Part shown: piece by piece, positions 19,544-30,086 of the stretch
Position numbering within the stretch: the first letter of the stretch is position 1
Layout of the letters: each line of letters starts with the position of its first letter
DNA from: Plasmodium brasilianum
Lineage: Eukaryota; Apicomplexa; Aconoidasida; Haemosporida; Plasmodiidae
DNA: 64,000 bases
Assembly (NCBI RefSeq): GCF_023973825.1
Contig: NC_090114.1
Span: 372,001 to 436,000 of the forward strand
Reading direction: 5' to 3'
Notes under the pieces: generated by a model
Database searches by the model: none
The model's input: the letters and a program-made list of their open reading frames with translations, nothing else
What the model was told of the DNA's origin: nothing
Position numbers and translations under genes: made by a program

Positions 19544-21934
19544 ATGAAAACAGAAAGAAAAAAGGGAAAACAAAACGGATCTGGTAGTAACACAAAAATA
19601 ACACTTAAAAAAGCAAAGTCTGAAAATTTAAAAGTGTCGCAGTATAAACACTGTAATGTGCGCAAGAAAAATGCAAAAATTACATCAGAACTTTTGAAGC
19701 GAAACAATTATAATAATATAAATGAGGACAGTGAAAAAAAGGAGGTGGAAAAAAAAAAAAAAGATAGACACTGCGAGAAAGATAGTAATAACAATGTCAA
19801 TAGTAATAATAGCATTCATAAAAATAGTCATAGCAACAATAATAATAGTCAAGGTAATAGCAATAATAACAACAGCAGCAGCAATAATCCCTTCTATAAC
19901 CCAGGTTACATTAAACATTTTAACAGCATTATTAGCACATATTCTTGGTCTCCTGAAAATCTACATATAGAAAAAAATAATTATTCCTTAAAAAAAAATA
20001 GCTTTTGTGCAGATACAGGTAGTACCGAAGATAGTGATGCATCCAGCATAACCAATTTTGTAAAAGATGCATTAGAAGATAATTCTAATTCAAATATGTC
20101 ATCAAATAATTATGAAAACATAGAAACGAAACAGTATAAAAGATGGAAATCAGAAAACAATTTGTATCCTTTTTTAAAAATACGTACAGAATTATTTAAA
20201 GAACAACAAAAGTACAAAACCGTAGAAGATATAAAAAAATTACAAAAAGATACACACGAATCTTTTGTCGAATTGATAGAACAAGGTAATATATTCCCCA
20301 CCATCAAAATTAAAAGTAGTAAAAGTGATGGTGTTCACGTAGATAATCCTAAAAATGCTTTCGTTGAAGTAGGAGATGTTTTAAAGCAAGAATCACACAA
20401 ATTAGAAGTTATTGACTATGAAAGTTATTCAAATAAATGTGAAAACATATTAAATAGTAGCGTTCAGAGTTACATATCTAAGGAGATTGATGATGCAAGT
20501 GAATTTATAAATATATCAGATAATGATATAAGTATGCATAATATCAAAATATTCACAGATGACGATTTTAACGATGAATACACCATGCAAAATTGGAAAG
20601 AAACGAATAATGAAATTAATCAAGAGAATGATAAAGAAGCTAATCGAGAAATTGATCAAGTGATTGATCAAGATATTAATAAAATGGTAAACCAACAAGT
20701 TATCCAAAAAACGAATGAACCGAATTATAAAAAAAAAAATTCTACAAAGAGAGCAAATCCTATCAATTTAAAAACCTTAGAAGGATATTCAAATAACTAT
20801 TATCGTAAGAGTAGTATTCATAACAAATATAAGAATGAAAATTTAAGTGATGAGGCTTACAGTAATGATAGTGCTCGTAAACAGAATAACAGCTATTCCC
20901 CATTATATAACAGTACACAACAAATGCTAAGGTCTACTACGAACGTTAATAGCAACCCAAGAAGAGTAAGCAGCATTCGTGAAAATTCTTTGAAAAAAAT
21001 AAATACACACAGAATGTACGAAAAAAATGGTGAACTACACAAGTACACAAAAACGAATAGAAAAATTAACCATAAAAGTATTTCTAAGATAACATTTGAT
21101 TCTAATTATGAATTAGATAGAGATTTAACAAAACAAGGAAGACAAAATAACGCATCCTTCGTCATTTCCTTCGATGAAGAAAATTTTATAAAAAATAATC
21201 TAACTAGGAAAAATATTATGCCCTATTATGAGTCTGTTCATCTAAATTCGGATTTTTCGTTCGAATCTAAGTACAATGAAAATTTACGTAAAAAAAAAAT
21301 TTCGATCAAAGATATACATATTCCAGATGAGCGAATTAAAAAAAAAATATTAGAATACTACTACAATAATAATTATCGTAATAATAATTATAATAATGAC
21401 AGTAATAAGCATCAGATCAGCGCTATAAGTGATGTGAAAAAGTTGGATACAGAGGAGAAAAATGAAAAGAAAAACCCACGAAATAAAGAGAAAAATGCTT
21501 TAGCTTATAAAATAAAAAAAGCAAATAGTAATTTACCGGGAAGTATAAGTTATGATCCAAAAAAAAAATTTGTACAAGAACTGAGAAGAAAATTGTCAGC
21601 GAAAAAAATAAAAAGGAAGATACAAAGAAAAGGTATAGAAAACAAAAATGAAATAAATACTACCGATGTTGTACACAACAACAACAAAATAATAAGAAGA
21701 AATAGTCATATTGATCCCAAAAAGCTTACAAATGTTATTCAAAATTTTAAAAATTTTAAAAAAATAAGTGAAACCAATGTAAAAGCAGATAAGGTAAAAC
21801 TACCCAAAAAAAATACGCACACACCAAATAAGGCTCTACCTATAATATTTCCTTATTCAGTAGATAGCTTTTACAATGTTATTAATAGTGAAGAAGATAT
21901 TGATGAAAATATGTTCATGAGTAATAGCAAATGA
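19544..21934 (+). CDS. C-terminal continuation of the preceding membrane protein (split by A-run frameshift)
   Basis: From its first ATG this frame encodes 796 residues, but it is open further back through the A run, giving in-frame Ile-Ala-Asn-Gln-Lys-Glu-Asn-Lys before the Met. The protein is basic and hydrophilic, with an Asn/Ser block near residues 85-115. There are no membrane segments. It has a few better-ordered stretches, such as the helix containing KLQKDTHESFVELIEQGNIF and a basic segment near residues 685-705. I do not recognise a domain. Composition and codon use match the tail of the upstream frame. With no intergenic space for a promoter or 3' end, I infer it is the C-terminus of the same protein. 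If it is an independent gene, its transcript would have to start inside the upstream coding sequence. The stop is followed by a poly(T)-containing 3' region. Confidence 0.8.
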   Translation: MKTERKKGKQNGSGSNTKITLKKAKSENLKVSQYKHCNVRKKNAKITSELLKRNNYNNINEDSEKKEVEKKKKDRHCEKDSNNNVNSNNSIHKNSHSNNNNSQGNSNNNNSSSNNPFYNPGYIKHFNSIISTYSWSPENLHIEKNNYSLKKNSFCADTGSTEDSDASSITNFVKDALEDNSNSNMSSNNYENIETKQYKRWKSENNLYPFLKIRTELFKEQQKYKTVEDIKKLQKDTHESFVELIEQGNIFPTIKIKSSKSDGVHVDNPKNAFVEVGDVLKQESHKLEVIDYESYSNKCENILNSSVQSYISKEIDDASEFINISDNDISMHNIKIFTDDDFNDEYTMQNWKETNNEINQENDKEANREIDQVIDQDINKMVNQQVIQKTNEPNYKKKNSTKRANPINLKTLEGYSNNYYRKSSIHNKYKNENLSDEAYSNDSARKQNNSYSPLYNSTQQMLRSTTNVNSNPRRVSSIRENSLKKINTHRMYEKNGELHKYTKTNRKINHKSISKITFDSNYELDRDLTKQGRQNNASFVISFDEENFIKNNLTRKNIMPYYESVHLNSDFSFESKYNENLRKKKISIKDIHIPDERIKKKILEYYYNNNYRNNNYNNDSNKHQISAISDVKKLDTEEKNEKKNPRNKEKNALAYKIKKANSNLPGSISYDPKKKFVQELRRKLSAKKIKRKIQRKGIENKNEINTTDVVHNNNKIIRRNSHIDPKKLTNVIQNFKNFKKISETNVKADKVKLPKKNTHTPNKALPIIFPYSVDSFYNVINSEEDIDENMFMSNSK

Positions 21935-23028
21935 AAAAACCAAATAGTCCGCGTAAAATATTGTATACCTGTGTCTGAATATACAGAACTAAAAAAAAAA
22001 ATAAATAAAATACACACAAGAAGCGGAGGTGCAGATTAACAACACGTCATTCCTTATTTAAACCTTTTACTCATCCTTTTTTTTTTTTTTTTTTTTTTGT
22101 TATACATTTTATTGACATACCCCTTGCAATATATTTAGCGTATTTTTTAATTTGCAATTCTGATTATAAAAATATTTAAGTTTTTTGTTTTTTTGTTTTG
22201 TCAACAATATACTAAGAAAAAATACGTTTCTTACGAAAGCACAATTATTTGAGATAAATTCCTAAAAGTAATTTTTTTTTTTTTCCTTAATAATTTTTTA
22301 TGAAAGAAAAAAACTGAAAATATTAACAAACTTATAATTATTTAAAAGTTTTACTATATTATAAATAACAAAATTTTTTTTATTTTTTGTGTGAATTCTG
22401 AATTTTAAATAAGAACCGCACGAATATTACAACGTTGCAACTATTTAAAAATTCGGAAAAATGAAACGAAAAAAAAAAAAAAAAAAAAAAATTAAAGTGA
22501 TACACACATAGAAGTCCTAGATAAACAAATAAGTTAAAACATAGAAAAAAAAAAGAAAAAAAAAAAAAAGGCATATCCGAATGCGCACGATCAAAATATA
22601 TGGTTTCATTTTAAAGCGTTCAACAAAGAGGCTAAAAAGGATAACGTGTTTTTAACTGTAAAAAGAGGAACAACTTAATTTAACTGAAAAATAACAAAAT
22701 GTTTAATAAATATTAAGAGACGTGGAAATATAACAATATAATAATATAATAATAGTATAACCATATTATATCATAATAACATAATAACAATATAATAATA
22801 TAATAATAGTATAACCATATTATATCATAATAACAGAATAATAATATAATAACAGAATAATAATATAATAACAGAATAATAATATAATAACAGAATAATA
22901 ATATAATAACAGAATAATAATATAATACCATAATAATAATATAATAACATAATAATAATATAATAGTAATGTAATAGTAAAATTACATGTCCATATAATT
23001 CCCATGCATACTATTTGCGCATAAAATT
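21935..23028. other. Convergent intergenic region
   Basis: This 1.1 kb lies between two genes whose 3' ends face each other, so it should hold both 3' UTRs. It has T runs near 22077-22098, an A run near 22470-22490, and an AT-only tandem repeat at 22731-22975. I see no gene. Confidence 0.7.
22731..22975. repeat. AT-rich tandem repeats (55-bp duplication plus five 19-bp units)
   Basis: A 55-base unit containing AGTATAACCATATTATATC occurs twice, starting at about 22753 and 22808. It is followed by five copies of the 19-base unit AGAATAATAATATAATAAC from 22835 to 22929. More degenerate copies continue to about 22975. The repeats lie just past the stop of the methyltransferase gene, probably in its 3' UTR. 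Confidence 0.85.
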
Positions 23029-26000
23029 CTAATTTAATATATATGGCAACATAATGATAGAATTTTTGTCAATGCTAATGTCTACATACAGATTTCCCTT
23101 ATTTGATGGGATAGCCAAGATTTGTTTATTTTTATTTAAAGTTAATAAAATATTAGGTGAATATTTTGTTAACTTTTCAGTTTGTTTAATAGTTTCATTA
23201 GTTATATTATTAATTTTTGATTTATCTACTTTTATCAAATCTAAAATAACATCACTTTTTACCCATATAGTGTTCATATTTTTTTTTTCAGTCTCATCGG
23301 AATATTTATTATGCTTATTTTTTTCTTCTGAAAGATTTTCTTCACCTCCTAGACTATTCGTGATTTTTTCATTATTTACATAAGACGCAGGATGCGTATT
23401 TTCTCCTACGTTTTTGACCACCTTAGTATTATTTGTAGTCCCTTTTGATAAAGTGCTTTTTCTCTCTCCGATCAACTGATTCATATAACTTTCAAAATGA
23501 AAGACCCTATTTTTATTTTCATATATAGGTGAAAAATAATTTTTAATAATTTCCTTTCTATATATTTTATTTAACAAAAAAGCATCAACATCCTTAAAAA
23601 AAGGAACAAAATTCAAGCAACCACTGTAGTTAATTCTATAATAATTTTCTACTTTATTTTTTTTATTTTTATCTATTTGAATTACTGTTATTCCTGCACT
23701 GATAATTTTTAATTTTATTTTGGTATAACATTCTAAAATATCTTTTGTATAATTACTAACAAAATTAATTTTTTTAATATTCGAATTAATTCTTTCATTA
23801 ATAGATAATTTACAAAAATTGCTATCATCCTTTAAATGAATATATAAATTACTTTTAATAGACAAGAATTCCTCATTTAAATTAAAATAATTTTTTATTC
23901 TTTCTAATGTATCATTTATACAAAATAACTTTTCATAATAATCTAAACTTACATATTCCTGTTGCTTTGTCAATTTTTCATTTCCCATATATATTTGATC
24001 TTCTACTTTACATTTTGTTTGAACACTACCTTTTGGTTTTACATATCCATTTGCTGTTTTGTTATTCTCCTTCAAAATATCATACTGTTCTGTATATTCT
24101 ACACTACTATCCATTTCATTTTTGCTATAATTATTTAATTTCTCTTCGCTCTTCCTGTTTATTAGGTTTATTATTACATCACCCTTGCTTGTCTCATGAG
24201 GTCTTCGTATTGGACAACTACTTATGATAAAATCACTATCGATCACATTGTAGTTTTTTTCAAAGTTGTCATTTTCCTCCAAGTTGTCATTTTTTGTAAC
24301 ATTTCCATTTTCCTCATTGTTGTAATTTTTTGTGATATCTTCATCTCCTATTACTTGATAATTTCGGGTATCATTAATATTGTCTATCACTTTATAATTC
24401 TTCATAATAAGGTCATGGTTTACCACGTTGTAATTTTTCTCAATATGCTCATCGTCCATCACAGAGCCATCACTATTCACTGGAGAACAACTTTTCCGAA
24501 GACCATTTTGTATGACCTGTTCAGGTGAATTATTTTTTATTTCAAGTATTTTCCTTTGTTCATTTTCTATTTCACGAGAAAAATTTTGCTTTATATTGTA
24601 GCCATTAAAAGAAAGATCACCATTTTTATTTTTTTTCTTCTTGTTACTTTTCTTGTATTTTCTATTTTTGTACTTTTTCCTCAATTCCCCTTTTTCGAGT
24701 TTATTTCTATTACTTATTACATTTTTATTTACAATACACTTATTCATATTTTCCCTTTTCGCTTTTTCTTTCCATTTGAGTTTACCACATTTTTTAATAA
24801 CAGCTATGAAAAACCCCCCTGCGTTATAATGATGTGGAAAAAAGCGCTTCACATATTTCAAGTTAATTAATTCGATGAATTCCTTCGGAGGAGTGAACAT
24901 TCCATTTTGTATTTTATCATAAATTTTTTTATATTTACTTGATTCTTTATTTTTTAAATAATCACAAAACTGTTGATATGTATCAAACCAGATATCATCA
25001 ATTAGTACTCTCCATTGAGTTATTCCTTCTTTAAAGTTCAATTTCGTTATCAGTTCATTTTCAAAATTAATTAATTTTAAACAATTAAAATTCTCTACTG
25101 AGTTAAAAATTTCACAAATAACTGCTTCATTTTCAATAGGATTTAGTGAACAAGTACTGTAAACAATTACTCCATTTTCCTTTGTTAATTCAATTGATCT
25201 TTTTAAAATATTTACTTGAACTTGAAATAAATTATAAGCATTTAAAGGATTCCAGTTTAACCATATATTTCTGTCTTTTCTCAAAGTACCATCACCGCTA
25301 CATGGGACGTCACATAACACTGAATCGAAGAACTTTTTTTCAACTTTATTTTCCTTTCCATTTTTTATATAAATATATGGAAAATTGATAGCATTATTAT
25401 TTGTTACGACTAAACAATTACTGTGTATATTTTTCAAGCGATGGAATAACATACAACATCTTTTAAAATTAGCATCATTAGCTACAACTACACCCGTAGG
25501 GTTATTGTTAGATATCAATTTTTTATAGTCATTATACAAATTATTGTCTACATTTAAAATGTACTCAAACAATTTTTCATCATATAAATTGTTATCTAAT
25601 ATGGTATAGTAACTTTTATAAATATTTTCTGTGTCCGTTTTATTACGTTCTCCTTCATCATTTTCTTTTACATTTTTATGTTCATTCGTTTTCACATTCC
25701 CCTCCACAGGAGTCCTACCGCTAAACTTTGTGCTTCTATTTCCGCACATATACGCATATTCATCATCGTTGTAGCCATTACTTCCTTCGATGCTATTAAT
25801 ACCCTCTGAATCCCGTATATCAGAACAGCATGAATCGCTATCCTGGTTACCCGCATTTTCTCTTAAATTGTTAATACTTGAGCAATTTTTTTGAATAAAT
25901 TTTTTTATCAAATAATTTTTTACATTTTTTTTATTTATCAAATGCATATAGTCTACAATTTGAGCTGTTTTCGAGCCAGGAGCTGCACAAATATCTAAAA

Positions 26001-26436
26001 CAAAAAAATTTTCTTTTAACTTTAAAAATAATATAGGTAACATACTAACTAATTCTTGCCTAAATATATAACCACTTTCATTTAAATTTATTAAATAACT
26101 GCATAAATTTTTATAATTTTCATTTTTCTTTATCTGTGATCGTGTTATATATATCTCATACATATGATCTTCTTCATTTAATTTTATTATGGAATAATTG
26201 TCCTTACAGATGCATTCTAATTTCTTTTTTATATTCTCATGAATATAATCACTATACTTATTATTCTTTAAAACACGAAATGTTATGGGTAATTCTTTAT
26301 TTATTATTTCCATAAAGTTATCAATTTCTTCCTTTTTTATTATATTTTGATTCACATAATAATTAAAGAAGCCCTCATTTTTTTCTAAAACAACGCTGTT
26401 ATCATAATACGGTATTTCTTTCGTGCTCCCTTTCAT
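23029..26436 (-). CDS. NSUN2: NSUN2/Trm4-type RNA (cytosine-5) methyltransferase
   Basis: This 1135-residue protein belongs to the NOL1/NOP2/SUN family, which transfers a methyl group from S-adenosylmethionine to cytosine C5, mainly in tRNA for the NSUN2/Trm4 branch. The SAM-binding motif DICAAPGSKTAQ is at residues 148-159 and the aspartate motif VVVANDANFKRC at about 316-327. The DVPCSGDG motif carries Cys379 and STCSLNPIENEAV carries the catalytic Cys429. The match around these two cysteines is to NSUN2 rather than to NSUN1/NOP2 or NSUN5. I chose the ATG at 26436. The frame can be read further only to a GTG, through a TA-repeat leader that gives Tyr-Ile repeats. About 130 low-complexity residues separate the SAM motif from the aspartate motif. 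A C-terminal extension of some 600 residues carries a Lys/Arg-rich stretch that may direct it to the nucleus. The 5' end is divergent from the membrane-protein gene at 30087. Confidence 0.93.
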   Translation of the reverse strand: MKGSTKEIPYYDNSVVLEKNEGFFNYYVNQNIIKKEEIDNFMEIINKELPITFRVLKNNKYSDYIHENIKKKLECICKDNYSIIKLNEEDHMYEIYITRSQIKKNENYKNLCSYLINLNESGYIFRQELVSMLPILFLKLKENFFVLDICAAPGSKTAQIVDYMHLINKKNVKNYLIKKFIQKNCSSINNLRENAGNQDSDSCCSDIRDSEGINSIEGSNGYNDDEYAYMCGNRSTKFSGRTPVEGNVKTNEHKNVKENDEGERNKTDTENIYKSYYTILDNNLYDEKLFEYILNVDNNLYNDYKKLISNNNPTGVVVANDANFKRCCMLFHRLKNIHSNCLVVTNNNAINFPYIYIKNGKENKVEKKFFDSVLCDVPCSGDGTLRKDRNIWLNWNPLNAYNLFQVQVNILKRSIELTKENGVIVYSTCSLNPIENEAVICEIFNSVENFNCLKLINFENELITKLNFKEGITQWRVLIDDIWFDTYQQFCDYLKNKESSKYKKIYDKIQNGMFTPPKEFIELINLKYVKRFFPHHYNAGGFFIAVIKKCGKLKWKEKAKRENMNKCIVNKNVISNRNKLEKGELRKKYKNRKYKKSNKKKKNKNGDLSFNGYNIKQNFSREIENEQRKILEIKNNSPEQVIQNGLRKSCSPVNSDGSVMDDEHIEKNYNVVNHDLIMKNYKVIDNINDTRNYQVIGDEDITKNYNNEENGNVTKNDNLEENDNFEKNYNVIDSDFIISSCPIRRPHETSKGDVIINLINRKSEEKLNNYSKNEMDSSVEYTEQYDILKENNKTANGYVKPKGSVQTKCKVEDQIYMGNEKLTKQQEYVSLDYYEKLFCINDTLERIKNYFNLNEEFLSIKSNLYIHLKDDSNFCKLSINERINSNIKKINFVSNYTKDILECYTKIKLKIISAGITVIQIDKNKKNKVENYYRINYSGCLNFVPFFKDVDAFLLNKIYRKEIIKNYFSPIYENKNRVFHFESYMNQLIGERKSTLSKGTTNNTKVVKNVGENTHPASYVNNEKITNSLGGEENLSEEKNKHNKYSDETEKKNMNTIWVKSDVILDLIKVDKSKINNITNETIKQTEKLTKYSPNILLTLNKNKQILAIPSNKGNLYVDISIDKNSIIMLPYILN
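24240..24450 (-). repeat. Degenerate in-frame repeat in the methyltransferase C-terminal extension
   Basis: Units of about ten residues resembling KNYNVIDN, TRNYQVIGDE and TKNYNNEENG recur several times. The copies are diverged at the DNA level, so the expansion is older than the near-perfect arrays in the gene at 30087. They lie outside the catalytic core. Confidence 0.7.
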
Positions 26437-27464
26437 TTTTGCCTTTTCCCACGCTGCAAATATGTCTATATATACATATATATAAATATATATATACTCA
26501 TGTACAAATGCTCGTATATTCACAAAAGAAAATATTTTGCGCTTCGTTTTATGTACTTATATCTTTAAATATATATACTTATATAAATGTATATACATAT
26601 ACATATATATACGGAAGCAGAAAAAGATAAACATTAAACTCTCAGTTGATACGGAAAGCGTTTGCATTTAATTTAACCACTTTATTGTGTTTGTTCTAAT
26701 ATTTATTTTTATCTCCTTTAATTTAAAAGAAGATACTATGTTTATTCCTTTCTTTGTTCAAATTTTATATTTCCTCATTCGATATTTCCCCTTTTAGGCT
26801 GCTTTTTATATGACATGGTTCATTTTTATAAATTTGTGAACTTTCGCTTTTATTTTTTTTTTTTATTTCAATAAAATATATTTTTAAATAATTAACAAAA
26901 ATAACAGTTAAATGAGCGTGTATATGAGTTTTTTTTTCTTTTTTTATTTATTTTTTACGAATATATAAAAAAGAATGCTCATTTTAGGCTATTTTCTCTT
27001 TTTTACTTGTATTGCCACGTTGCAATACATGCGACACAATTTTTAAAGTTTTTCAAGGGCAAATTCTTTAATAGAAGAAAGATACAAATTCCTTTAATTA
27101 ATTTTTTGATGCAACAAAGAATACACTCTTTGTTATCACACCCCCCTTTTTATGCTGAAAGATGAAAAAATTCTTTTTAACAAATTTTGTAAAATAAAAT
27201 CACGAATTGTTCAAATACGAAATAGTGTTTTTTTTTTTTCCCCTCTTCTTTGAAGTATTATAATATAATTAGATATAAAATTATATTCTTTTTAATATAA
27301 CGGTATAGTATTGTACCTGTTATTTACAGTACTACTATTCGTTTTTAAAACATAAACTGTTCGCAGATATATATACTAATATATATAAATCTACCTAAAA
27401 TTACTTAAACTTTTCTTAAATGTTTACATCCTGGTAGTGTCAGAGCTTTTTCGAAATGTTCTTA

Positions 27465-27478
27465 GTGCATATATGCAC
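27465..27478. promoter_or_regulatory. Perfect 14-bp palindrome GTGCATATATGCAC
   Basis: This self-complementary site lies about 1 kb upstream of the methyltransferase start. ApiAP2 transcription factors of Plasmodium often bind TGCA- or GTGCA-containing sites as dimers, so a binding-site role is possible. Short AT-rich palindromes also arise by chance in this genome. This is a weak call. Confidence 0.25.
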
Positions 27479-29785
27479 ACTTAAGTATTTATATATACAT
27501 CTAAATTTATATATACATACATGTTTATATATGCATACATATATATATATAATAAAATATAGTCGCTATTGTGTATGAATGCTCAAAAGACAGTATTAAT
27601 CTAATTTTTTGTAGCAAAGGAAAAGGGTAAAAAACAGAAATTTTATTTTCGTATTTTTCTTATTTTATGGAAAATGTGCACTTAAAAGGACTCAGTCGAA
27701 TGCTTCAAATAAAAAGTACAATTTATATTATACTATAAAATGACTATATATTGTACTTTTATTATTCGTAGAATTAGGGGATGTACATGTAATATCCTCT
27801 ATGTTTTATTTAATAACAAATACTCTAAGGCACTCCATTTCAACATCTCAATGGCCTTAAATCGTAAAGGAGATGGCATTCTACATAATACTCACCATTT
27901 GCAAAAAACTGCTTTTCTTATTACTTTTTTTTTTTTTTTATACTCTATGTATTCATGTTATATTTGCTTATTGTCTTTTGGTATGTATGATAATGTTGTA
28001 CTGTTTTAAAAGACTAAATGGTTACAAAAAAAAAAAAAAAAAAAAATTATCAATGATTGGTTGTTACATCCGCTTACGAAAACTTTTAATTAAACATCTA
28101 AATGGTAACATCAATGTTAAATTGTGTAAAGATAAATGCACAACATTCAAATCCAAACAATGTATTTATGTATGGAAATATTAATGCTTTGTGTTACTTC
28201 TTTTAGCTTGGTTCACAGTGCACATATATTGAATATATATATGTTAACACCTGCATATAAGGAGTACAAATTATTGCATATTTTTCATGAAAAATAATTT
28301 TTATTATAAACTGAAAGGCCTATACAAATGAATACGAATGAGAGGAAAAAAGAAGTATTTTTCGCATGAATCGATGGATTTAATTTTTAATGTTAATACA
28401 ACACACACAAAAAAAAAAAAAAAAAAAAGGAGCAAAAACACATTAGAAAGATTTGTTCATTTTAGATTTAGAATTTACCTTAGCTATTTTGTATTGGTCT
28501 TGAAATTTTATTTTTCAGTAAAATTATTTTTTTTTGCATAAAATTACGCTATATTCTTAAGCAATTTTTTCTGTTTATTTTTCGCTTATTCATATCGTTT
28601 ATTTATTTGCATATTTATATATTTATTTATTTTATTGTTAAATCTCGCCCATGCTAAAGTATGAACTATTAAAAAAAGTAAAAATATAACTCTATTTTTT
28701 GCTGTTCATACGTAAAAAATTTGCTAGAATACATAAATGCATATTTATGTAACCTAATAACGAAAAGAAAAATATTCCTTTTATATATGAATATATATAT
28801 ATATGTACTATATAAATAAAAGATGCATATTTATATGTATAACAAATATATATTTATATATATGACATACATATATTAAATATATTTATTACTTATTTAT
28901 GAAAAATGAGGGAAATATGCATGTGCATAAAAGAAAAAATATATGAGAAAAAATAAAAATTTTGTTCAAAAGAGAAACTTATTTAATAATAAGCCTTTTA
29001 TAAGACTTTGTGGGATGTACATTTTTTTTTTTTTTAGTTTAATGGAAAACAATCAGTTCATTTTAATTAAACTGTAACAATTATTGTACATTTGCATACA
29101 TATATGTATGTTTATGTGCTAATGAAATTTTTACCCAGCTGAGGTGCATACATTGAGAACTTGTCATATATTGTATGTTTATATATATGTGTGTATGTAT
29201 ATATGTCAGCACGTGTATAGTTTATCAAGAATATCAGCAAATGCCCGTGTTCATACATATATGTTACATATATTCAAATGCTGAAGCGTAACAAAAATTT
29301 AACATTTTTTTTTTTTTTTAAGTTTTAATAATTCTTTGAAAAAAAAGAAAAAAGTTAAAATAGCCCTTTTACATATCTTTTAAAATGAATTTTTTCATTT
29401 TTTAAAAGTTCATGTAATTTTGTCTAGAAACGAAATGTGTTACAACCATAATGTTTCTCTTAATATATAATGTAAAATTTTTTTTTTTTTCATTTTGTTT
29501 TCGTGGTGTAATGCTATTATATTCTATTATTATTACGTATTCATGTTTATAATTAGAGCATATTTCTGAGAATATTGTTGCATATTTATTCTATTTCACA
29601 ATATTGTTATCTTAATGTATCGTATTTTGTATGCCTTCTCTCTCCTTTTTTTTCTCCATTTACTCATCCCCATCTGTGTATGTCTGCATGTGTGTGACTT
29701 TTTAATTTTATAATTATACCGCGCGAATGTAAGATATTCCTGTTTGCAAGCATATAATTTTCCCCCTTTCGTTTGTCCTTTATTT

Positions 29786-29996
29786 TGTGCGTTATTTTTG
29801 CTTACCAATTTGTGCATTATTTTTTCTCACCAATTTGTGCGTTATTTTTTCTCACCAATTTGTGCGTTATTTTTGCTTACCAATTTGTGCGTTATTTTTG
29901 CTTACCAATTTGTGCGTTATTTTTGCTCACCAATTTGTGCGTTATTTTTTCTCACCAATTTGTGCGTTATTTTTGCTCACCAATTTGTGCGTTATC
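29786..29996. repeat. 25-bp tandem repeat in the leader of the membrane-protein gene
   Basis: About eight and a half copies of a 25-base unit, CAATTTGTGCGTTATTTTTG plus CTCAC, end roughly 90 bases before the ATG at 30087. Copies differ mainly at the TTTTTG/TTTTTT and CTCAC/CTTAC positions and are otherwise nearly identical. Because 25 is not a multiple of three, the array reads open in all three plus frames with a 25-residue period. That is not evidence of coding. It probably lies in the 5' UTR or core promoter. Confidence 0.92.
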
Positions 29997-30086
29997 TTAT
30001 ATTTCATTCTCTTTTTCTCACTAACTGTATTTCTCCCAATCAACCAAAATTTTGACAGTAAGAATTAATCCATACGTTACGGAAAA

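Larger units (their letters stand above)
26437..30086. other. Divergent intergenic region, 3.6 kb
   Basis: This is the shared upstream region of the methyltransferase (minus) and the large membrane protein (plus). It contains many (TA)n and poly(T) tracts. There is a perfect 14-base palindrome GTGCATATATGCAC at 27465-27478, and a 25-bp tandem repeat at 29786-29996 directly before the plus-strand start. Short open frames (for example 27740-28009) lack coding character. I see no RNA gene. Confidence 0.7.

Noticed and set aside
26437..26523. Upstream extension of the methyltransferase to 26523
   Set aside because: It would begin at GTG and translate a TA-repeat leader as Tyr-Ile repeats. The ATG at 26436 precedes natural sequence.
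29786..29996. Possible CRISPR-like array
   Set aside because: Units are directly adjacent 25-bp tandem copies with no unique spacers, in a eukaryotic nuclear genome.
29744..30068. Three overlapping plus-strand frames with a 25-residue period
   Set aside because: A 25-bp tandem repeat is open in all frames by construction. None has a flanking coding sequence, and they end before the next gene's ATG.
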